From NCBI GenBank assembly GCA_964400495.1, contig CAYNTS010000035.1:1-21728 (forward strand): a stretch of DNA of 21,728 bases, given 5' to 3'. Below are positions 16,275 to 21,728 of this stretch, in pieces. The position numbers and the translations under genes are program-made. The DNA is from CAYNTS01 sp964400495 (GTDB lineage Bacteria; Fidelibacterota; Marinisomatia; SCGC-AAA003-L08; D37C17). The first letter of the stretch is position 1. Each line of letters begins with the position of its first letter. Under the pieces are notes generated by a model, which worked only from the letters and a program-made list of their open reading frames with translations, did not search any database and was not told the DNA's origin.

Positions 16275-16300
16275 ATAATAAGATTTATTTATCTTATTAT
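16275..16300. promoter_or_regulatory. 10-bp inverted repeat in divergent promoter region
   Basis: ATAATAAGAT (16275-16284) and ATCTTATTAT (16291-16300) are perfect inverted arms around a 6-base spacer, in the 145-base gap between the divergent carrier-acs unit and the 996-residue gene. The arms start 29 bases before the carrier ATG. The position suits an operator for the carrier-acs unit, or a stem in its leader. AT-richness makes a chance repeat possible. No convincing -35/-10 pair was picked. Confidence 0.4.
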
Positions 16301-16391
16301 AAATTTACACATTAATTATTAGTTGAAAAAAACAAAATCTTCATTTTTTATTGGTCGGTTTATTATTAATAAAATGTTGTAATTTAGGACA

Positions 16392-19382
16392 ATGAGCGAA
16401 TTTGAAAAACATCAAGGTAAAGAATTAGCTTTTCAAAATTTAATGCTACATAGAATTCATGAAATTTTATTAGTAGCAAGTCCATACGATGCATTTATTT
16501 TGGAAGAAGATGGTAGGCTTACTGAACAAATTCTTCACGAATATTTAGGTATGAATTTGAGTTATGCTCCCAGAGTTTGGAATGCATCCACCGCCCGAAA
16601 AGCAATGGATATGCTTTCTAAACGCCCATTTGATTTAATAATTGTAATGCTACGGATTTCAGATATGGATCCAATTTCATTTGGGACACAAATCAAAGCA
16701 ATTTATCCAAAAAAACCCGTAGTATTACTTACTTTTGACGAATCTGAAATAAAACAGCTCCCTGATAACTACTCTGATTCGATTGATGATATTTTTATTT
16801 GGTCAGGTAATGCAAATGTGTTTCCAGCAATTATCAAACGAATCGAGGACAAAAAAAATGTTAAACGGGACGTAAAAAAGGGGGATGTTCGTTCAATCAT
16901 TCTCATTGAGGATAACCCAAGATTTTACTCTATTATTCTCCCTCTCATCTATAAAGAAATTTTGTATCATACAAAACAGCTCATTGATAAAAGTTTAAAT
17001 GATACTCATCGATTATTGCATATGCGTGGTCGTCCAAAAATTCTATTAGCCAATAATTATGAACAGGCGGAAAAGTATTTTAAACGATATCGATCTAATA
17101 CACTTGGTATAATTTCTGATATTCGATTCCCACATAAGGGGCAATTACAAAAAGATGCAGGTATTGAATTTGCACAATTTGTACGATCAGTTGATAAAAC
17201 CCTACCTATTTTGCTCCATTCTACCGAGCTGAATGTTGAAGAAAAAGTTTCGAAAGTAAAGGCTTCATTTTTAAATAAAAATTCTTCAACTCTATTACAA
17301 GACTTAAGAGAATTCATTGTCAATAATTTAGGTTTCGGAGATTTTGTTTTTAGATACCCTGATAGTACCGAGCTTTCAAAAGCAACTTCAGTACGAGATT
17401 TAGTTGAAACATTAGAAACTCTACCAGTCGAATCTCTTATGTATCATGCATCCAATAATCATTTTTCAAACTGGTTGGCAGCACGTGGAGAATTCAAATT
17501 GGCAAGTTTTATACGCCAACTGTCGGATGATGATTTTGACCATCCCGAAGAACGCCGTGAAATGTATATTGATATTATTAGAAATTCACAACATGGACAA
17601 CGAACAAGTCAGGTTGTTGAGTTTGCATCAAGTTCACATCATGTGTCAACAAATTTTTCTCGATTAGGTAAGGGGTCTTTAGGTGGTAAAGCTCGTGGAC
17701 TGGCATTTGCAAATACAATGATGGCAAAACCAATGTGGAAAGAAAAATTCCCAGATGTAAACATTAGAGTTCCCCGAGTTGTTGTTGTTGGAACTGAGGA
17801 ATTCGATAATTTTATGGACAAAAATAATCTATGGAATATTGCTCTCACATCTGAAAATAATGATGAAATAACTGAATTATTCCTAAAAGGTCGATTATCA
17901 CGTGAATTGATTGTTTCTCTAAAATCATATCTAAAAGACGTTCATTATCCAATTGCAGTACGCTCGTCTAGTTTGTTGGAAGATTCTCAATACCAACCCT
18001 TAGCTGGAATTTACTCAACATTTATGTTGCCTAATTGTTCTAGTGAAGACAAAGAACGATTAAGCCAAGTATGTGAAGCAATAAAACGAGTTTTCGCCTC
18101 TACATTTTTTCAAGAACCTAAAACACTAATGGACAATATTGTTCAACGACATGAAGAAGAAAAAATGGCTGTGATTATAATGGAGTTAGTTGGTCAAACT
18201 CACGGTAATCGCTTCTACCCCACATGCAGTGGTGTTGCTCAAAGTTATAATTATTATCCCGTCTCCTATATGCAACGTGAAGAAGGAATTGCGTTTGTAG
18301 CATTAGGATTAGGACGAACAATAGTTGAAGGAGAAAAAGCACTTCGTTTTTCACCAAAATATCCAGCTATTTTACCTCAATTTTACTCAATTAAAGCTAC
18401 AATAAATAGTTCTCAAAATGATTTTTATGCTTTAGAGTTAAATTGTGGTGAAAACCCAATGCTAGGAGGTGAAACCGACAATTTAAAACAGTTAGATTTA
18501 TCTATTGCAGAAAGTGATAAAGTCCTTAAATGGCTAGGGAGTACAGTTTGTGCTCAGGATAATATGATTCGTGATTCTCTAAAATATGAGGGTCCTCGAG
18601 TAATTACATTTGCACCCATGTTAAAATGGGAAACTTTCCCTATTGCAGAAATCATTAATGAAATGTTGGAAATGAGTTCACACGCTTTAGGTTGTCCCGT
18701 TGAGATTGAATTTGCTATCAATATTTTCAATGACCCAAATATTAAAGATGAGTTTTGTTTACTACAAATTAAACCTATGGTTATTGGCGGATTGCAAAAT
18801 TCAGAGATGTTGCTCAATAGTGCAAATAAAGAGCCCCTTTGTAAAAGTGATATTGTGTTGGGTGATGGAATTATTGATTATATTAAACATATTGTGTATG
18901 TTGACCCAGAAATTTTTGATGTATCAAAAACACAAAATATTGCACGAGAAATTGAACGATTCAATGACCTGTTGGGTACTGATAACCCATACTTATTGGT
19001 TGGTCCGGGTCGATGGGGCACTGCTGACCCTTGGCTTGGAATACCCGTTACATGGAAACAAATTTCTCATGCCAAAGTAATCGTTGAAGTTGGCACTGAT
19101 AAATTAAATCCTGACCCCTCATTTGGGAGTCATTTTTTCCAAAACGTTACAAGTTTACGGATTGGATACTTTACAATTAGAAATCAACAAAAACTTAAAA
19201 ATATTGATTGTGCTTGGTTGAAAGAACAGACAGTAAAAGAGAAAACTAAATTCCTAAAACTCATCGAGCTGGATTATCCATTATTTGTTCGTATTGATGG
19301 CAGGTCAGGTGAAGGAACCATCCTAAAACCATCTCCTCCCGAAGTTGATATCATGGATGAAGAAGAATCTACTGGGATTTAA
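16392..19382 (+). CDS. Receiver-like and PEP-synthase-type ATP-grasp fusion protein
   Basis: This is a 996-residue cytosolic protein. Residues of about 22-150 form a receiver-like fold in which the phospho-acceptor position is Met (FDLIIVMLRIS, M86). Residues of about 167-310 form a second receiver with IED (173-174), SDIRFP (D243), HS (S277) and NK (K296), so it could be phosphorylated; the gap between IED and D243 is longer than usual. A PPDK/PEP-synthase N-terminal ATP-grasp follows: GGKARGLAFA (431-440), YPIAVRSSSLLED (519-531), CPVEIEFAI (768-776) and LLQIKPM (790-796), where Lys stands in place of the usual Arg. A C-terminal domain has GPGRWGTADPW (871-881). The phosphohistidine and TIM-barrel domains of PPDK/PpsA are absent, so it is not a complete dikinase. 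Related proteins occur in Bacteroidetes, with no assigned substrate. Its ribosome site AGGA is close to the ATG. Confidence 0.85.
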   Translation: MSEFEKHQGKELAFQNLMLHRIHEILLVASPYDAFILEEDGRLTEQILHEYLGMNLSYAPRVWNASTARKAMDMLSKRPFDLIIVMLRISDMDPISFGTQIKAIYPKKPVVLLTFDESEIKQLPDNYSDSIDDIFIWSGNANVFPAIIKRIEDKKNVKRDVKKGDVRSIILIEDNPRFYSIILPLIYKEILYHTKQLIDKSLNDTHRLLHMRGRPKILLANNYEQAEKYFKRYRSNTLGIISDIRFPHKGQLQKDAGIEFAQFVRSVDKTLPILLHSTELNVEEKVSKVKASFLNKNSSTLLQDLREFIVNNLGFGDFVFRYPDSTELSKATSVRDLVETLETLPVESLMYHASNNHFSNWLAARGEFKLASFIRQLSDDDFDHPEERREMYIDIIRNSQHGQRTSQVVEFASSSHHVSTNFSRLGKGSLGGKARGLAFANTMMAKPMWKEKFPDVNIRVPRVVVVGTEEFDNFMDKNNLWNIALTSENNDEITELFLKGRLSRELIVSLKSYLKDVHYPIAVRSSSLLEDSQYQPLAGIYSTFMLPNCSSEDKERLSQVCEAIKRVFASTFFQEPKTLMDNIVQRHEEEKMAVIIMELVGQTHGNRFYPTCSGVAQSYNYYPVSYMQREEGIAFVALGLGRTIVEGEKALRFSPKYPAILPQFYSIKATINSSQNDFYALELNCGENPMLGGETDNLKQLDLSIAESDKVLKWLGSTVCAQDNMIRDSLKYEGPRVITFAPMLKWETFPIAEIINEMLEMSSHALGCPVEIEFAINIFNDPNIKDEFCLLQIKPMVIGGLQNSEMLLNSANKEPLCKSDIVLGDGIIDYIKHIVYVDPEIFDVSKTQNIAREIERFNDLLGTDNPYLLVGPGRWGTADPWLGIPVTWKQISHAKVIVEVGTDKLNPDPSFGSHFFQNVTSLRIGYFTIRNQQKLKNIDCAWLKEQTVKEKTKFLKLIELDYPLFVRIDGRSGEGTILKPSPPEVDIMDEEESTGI

Positions 19383-19384
19383 AA

Positions 19385-19879
19385 TTAATCACCATTATCA
19401 AAATGAAACCCAATATCTTCAGCATTTAAATCTGAAACCACAATATCAATTATATCAGTTGGTTCCCCATCCAATTCTATAACTATTAGAGTACCCACCC
19501 CAGCTTCTATTATAACACTTATAAGGGAAAACCCTAAAATCATACCATCATCATTAGTGGAAACAGAAAATCCTTTCTCTTCAGCAGTACCACCAATAGC
19601 ATTAATAGTACTAAAAGAACCAACTATTTTAAATTGAAATCCAGTAAAATCAGTACTACTATTGTATCCAATATTGTATGTTCCATTGTCATTCTCTTCA
19701 AACCATAAACTATTTACTTCATCTCCTACAACAGAATTGCAGGATGTATTATCTCCTCCACAAACACCACATTCATCTTCAACAGCATTTCCATTTTCAT
19801 TACCCAAACAATCATAAACTGGTTCAGGTTTTGTAGAACATCCAATTATTAAGACAATCAATATAAGTACTTTTCTCAT
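19385..19879 (-). CDS. Lipoprotein with DECGVCGG motif and cohesin-like domain
   Basis: This 164-residue lipoprotein has signal MRKVLILIVLIIGC with Cys14 as the lipidation site. A short Cys-rich segment follows (DCLGNENGNAVEDECGVCGG then DNTSC, about 23-47), the same motif as in the neighbour upstream. Residues of about 52-160 are an all-beta domain: SLWFEENDNGTYNIGY, FTGFQFKIVG, GFSVSTNDDGMILGFSL, GTLIVIEL, DIIDIVVSDLNAEDI. This resembles cohesin-like folds, in which a 'gFqf.i' strand and a final 'dv.lsd..G' strand are typical. The domain is small, and the identification rests on pattern only. It could be a membrane-anchored receptor for dockerin proteins. AAGGA at 19884-19888 is the ribosome site. 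It lies 75 bases after the T9SS cohesin gene on the same strand. Confidence 0.65.
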   Translation of the reverse strand: MRKVLILIVLIIGCSTKPEPVYDCLGNENGNAVEDECGVCGGDNTSCNSVVGDEVNSLWFEENDNGTYNIGYNSSTDFTGFQFKIVGSFSTINAIGGTAEEKGFSVSTNDDGMILGFSLISVIIEAGVGTLIVIELDGEPTDIIDIVVSDLNAEDIGFHFDNGD

Positions 19880-19898
19880 TTAATCCTTTCTTTTAGGT

Positions 19899-19945
19899 TG
19901 GAGGATGGCATCCCACTTAACAATAAAATGAGACATCATCCTCCA
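19899..19945. repeat. Hairpin between the cohesin gene and the lipoprotein gene
   Basis: TGGAGGATG (19899-19907) and CATCCTCCA (19937-19945) are perfect 9-bp inverted arms. An inner TCTCA/TGGGA stem with one G-U pair extends the structure toward a 13-base loop on the minus-strand RNA. There is no T-run after it on the minus strand, so it is more likely an intercistronic processing or attenuation stem than a terminator. It ends 19 bases before the lipoprotein ATG. Confidence 0.5.
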
Positions 19946-19950
19946 GCAAG

Positions 19951-19970
19951 TATGTTATTTAAGTAACATA
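19951..19970. repeat. 7-bp inverted repeat over the stop codon of the cohesin gene
   Basis: TATGTTA (19951-19957) and TAACATA (19964-19970) are perfect inverted arms with a 6-base loop; they span the TAA stop of the T9SS cohesin gene. It is AT-rich and has no run of T on either side long enough for a firm terminator call. Confidence 0.35.
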
Positions 19971-21728
19971 ATTTTTTGAGTTTTTGTGTACGCCCCTGCA
20001 ACCATCTTCACAAAGTACACACCACTAGAGTGTTGACTTGCATTCCAATTAACCTCATGGTAACCAACCTCCACATTCCCATCAACTAAGGTTTCTATTA
20101 ATTGACCATTAATGTTAAATATTTGTAGAGACACAAAATTTTGTGTCTCTACTGTGAATTTAATAGTAGTTACTGGATTAAATGGATTTGGATACACACT
20201 CTCAATCCCAAATGAAGTGGGAAAGATATCATTATTTAATGGTCCATAATATAATGAGCTTGAAGCAGGGTCAACCAGCACTTCACCTTCATTAAACCTC
20301 ACCCTATCTAAATTAACCAACAAATTAGAGTAATCATAATCATCACTTATGGTAAAATGAATTATTCCAATTGTACCCTCTTCAAGTATGTCTGATGATA
20401 TTGAACCAGCAATTTTTAGTATATCATCATCAAAATTGTATTCAATGAATTCATTTGTTAAACCATCACTCCATACAATATCATTAAACTGAAGAAATTC
20501 ATTGTCAAATGAATACTTCATCTCAAAACTAACAATATTCTCAACATTTTCAATATAAATTGGAAGCTCAAGTTCCATTCCTGGGAAAATAGGTTCATCT
20601 TCCATTATCACATTACCAGAAGCACTAAAATAAAACTCTGTGGAATCATAGGGAAGTTCGTCTATTAAACCAACAATATTCATTAAAATAAGCGAAGCAT
20701 CTAGTGCAGAAACTGTATTGTCTTGAGAAACATCCGCATTAACTAACTGTTCATCTTCTAGTTCAATATAATCCACTAAATATTTCAAAATCATTGATGC
20801 ATCAAATGCTTGTATGGTATCATTCAAATCAACATCACCATATGAAGCTTCCCAAATAGAAACTCCACCATGAATAATGTCAATATCTTCTTCACCTATA
20901 TCCAATATAACTTCATCTATATTTATCGGAATAAAACCTAAAGCATCTTCGTGAACTGTAAATTCCAAATTAAATAATGCACCTGATTCTGTAAAATTAT
21001 TTGCACCTGCTCCTGCAATGGATAAAATAGAATCAACTAAATTATATTGGAAAGACCAGTCCAAGTTTTCAAGAAGAGTATTTTCAAGAGTGATAGTTTC
21101 AAAATCCAGTTGATTTGTAAATCCTGAAAGGGAAATTTCAACTGCACTGTATCCACTGGAATTATCAGAAAATAATACTGATATAGGAATTGATATTAAA
21201 TCGCTTTGCATTGCAGATACTATGGGAGCAGAAATGGTAATTGTTGGAAGGGAATTACCATCACAATCAAATCCTTCTTCGGCATACCAACAACTATCAT
21301 TATCTTGTGTTGCATCTTCATCAAAATTACATGCACTAGGGTTAGTGCAACCAAAACATGCATTATCACCACCACATTCACCACATTCATCTTCGATATT
21401 ACCATCACAATCACAATCACCAACAGAAATATCAAAACATCCACATTCAAAAACTGCACCTTGTCCATCACAAACTCCACATTCATCTATTTCGGCAGTT
21501 CCACCACATTCATCATTGCAATCAACATCAACTATACAATCTCCAGCACAATCATGATATTCATCTATTGGATATTCACATGAACCATTATTCACATTTG
21601 CATCTTCATCAAAATTACATGCAGTCTCATCTGTACAACCTGGAATTTGTGGTTCAGTATAATTACTATTCTCTTCTCCGGGTGTTCCGAAGTTCATAAT
21701 TTCGCCATCTTCATCATACAACAACCAA
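19955..21728 (-). CDS. T9SS-sorted protein with Cys-rich repeats, two cohesin-like domains and a dockerin (5' end missing)
   Basis: The frame is open to the right edge, where it reads WLLYDEDGEIMNFGTPG; the N-terminus, perhaps a lamin-tail domain, lies outside. Residue numbers here count from the TTG at 21724. Residues 28-155 are Cys-rich repeats (GCTDETACNFDEDA; DECGVCDGQG; GCTNPSACNFDEDA). Residues of about 160-292 form a cohesin-like domain (SGYSAVEISLSGF ... LSIAGAG ... GALFNLEFTV). A dockerin-like pair lies at 296-352 (GDVDLNDTIQAFDASMILKY; ADVSQDNTVSALDASLILMN). A second cohesin-like domain spans about 365-485. The T9SS type A sorting domain follows at 505-589 (YPNPFNPVTTIKF ... GQLIETLVDG ... 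SSGVYFVKM). The protein should be secreted by T9SS and attached to the surface, where it may bind dockerin partners. It carries a perfect palindrome inside the sorting domain. Confidence 0.85.
   Translation of the reverse strand, partial: WLLYDEDGEIMNFGTPGEENSNYTEPQIPGCTDETACNFDEDANVNNGSCEYPIDEYHDCAGDCIVDVDCNDECGGTAEIDECGVCDGQGAVFECGCFDISVGDCDCDGNIEDECGECGGDNACFGCTNPSACNFDEDATQDNDSCWYAEEGFDCDGNSLPTITISAPIVSAMQSDLISIPISVLFSDNSSGYSAVEISLSGFTNQLDFETITLENTLLENLDWSFQYNLVDSILSIAGAGANNFTESGALFNLEFTVHEDALGFIPINIDEVILDIGEEDIDIIHGGVSIWEASYGDVDLNDTIQAFDASMILKYLVDYIELEDEQLVNADVSQDNTVSALDASLILMNIVGLIDELPYDSTEFYFSASGNVIMEDEPIFPGMELELPIYIENVENIVSFEMKYSFDNEFLQFNDIVWSDGLTNEFIEYNFDDDILKIAGSISSDILEEGTIGIIHFTISDDYDYSNLLVNLDRVRFNEGEVLVDPASSSLYYGPLNNDIFPTSFGIESVYPNPFNPVTTIKFTVETQNFVSLQIFNINGQLIETLVDGNVEVGYHEVNWNASQHSSGVYFVKMVAGAYTKTQKIMLLK
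20125..20152. repeat. Perfect 28-bp palindrome inside the T9SS sorting domain
   Basis: The half-site GTAGAGACACAAAA is followed with no spacer by its exact reverse complement. On the coding (minus) strand it is read in frame as VETQNFVSL (residues 525-533 of the cohesin protein) plus one base. From memory, it resembles the GTAGAGACGCAAAA-type palindromes that are dispersed in cyanobacterial and Bacteroidetes genomes. Confidence 0.85.
21312..21335 (-). repeat. Direct repeat copy A (ACNFDEDA coding block)
   Basis: The 24 bases starting gcatcttcatcaaaattaca (plus-strand reading) recur exactly at 21600-21623. Both copies encode the ACNFDEDA block of the Cys-rich module, about 96 residues apart. 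Identity at the base level suggests duplication or gene conversion of the module. Confidence 0.8.
21600..21623 (-). repeat. Direct repeat copy B (ACNFDEDA coding block)
   Basis: This is the second exact copy of the 24-base block at 21312-21335. It lies in the first GCTDETACNFDEDA unit of the same gene. Confidence 0.8.

Noticed and set aside
16392..19382. Complete PEP synthase or pyruvate phosphate dikinase
   Set aside because: Only the ATP-grasp part is present; no phosphohistidine (GG..SHA) or PEP-binding barrel domain can be found.
21260..21660. CRISPR-like array
   Set aside because: The repeats are coding, irregularly spaced and in phase with the Cys-rich modules; no regular spacers exist.
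21206..21699. Several plus-strand frames rich in His, Ser, Thr and Ile over the Cys-rich region
   Set aside because: They are reverse readings of the GAT/GAA/TGT-rich repeats of the T9SS gene; the His-rich look is a codon artefact.

Overview
The window (about one third G+C) looks like chromosome from a marine, Gram-negative bacterium of the Bacteroidetes/FCB type, most like Candidatus Marinimicrobia (SAR406). This assignment is inferred from four things seen together: a type IX secretion (T9SS) C-terminal sorting domain of the YPNPFNPVTTI kind; several dockerin-like modules on secreted proteins; the Cys-rich GCTD..ACNFDEDA and DECGVCGG repeats; and a CarboxypepD_reg-type TonB-dependent receptor. 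No rRNA, tRNA, CRISPR array, transposase or phage gene is visible. No gene-free stretch is longer than about 200 bases.

Layout. (1) 2-274: C-terminal end of a protein, possibly a SAM-dependent methyltransferase. (2) 334-1671: two small exported proteins of unknown role, one barrel-like and one coiled coil. (3) 1724-4804: a probable zinc (or other divalent metal) uptake cassette, made of a His-rich CxxC small protein, an acidic lipoprotein and a ZnuD-like TonB receptor whose TTG start overlaps the lipoprotein's stop. (4) 4833-9299: a divergent pair, a secreted S8 protease ending in a dockerin and a secreted protein with an N-terminal dockerin and a PNGase F-like C-terminal domain. (5) 9369-9545: a small orphan gene. 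(6) 12775 down to 9542: a minus-strand set of an SMP-30/strictosidine synthase-like lactonase, a translationally coupled YwaF/TMEM164-like membrane protein and a third dockerin protein of unknown role. (7) 16246 down to 12971: an OFA-family MFS carrier followed by acetyl-CoA synthetase, closed by a good intrinsic terminator. (8) 16392-19382: a 996-residue fusion of two receiver-like domains with a PEP-synthase/PPDK-type ATP-grasp domain but no phosphohistidine domain. (9) 21728 down to 19385: a T9SS-sorted protein with Cys-rich repeats, two cohesin-like domains and a dockerin, then a lipoprotein with a cohesin-like domain.

How they may work together. Four proteins carry dockerin-like pairs of calcium loops and two carry cohesin-like domains. 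One cohesin-like protein is a lipoprotein and the other is T9SS-sorted. Together they suggest a non-cellulosomal surface assembly that displays a protease and a glycoprotein-acting protein for attack on protein or glycoprotein. This is inference and is the most interesting system-level hypothesis here. A second notable item is a perfect 28-bp palindrome read in frame inside the T9SS sorting domain of the cohesin protein.
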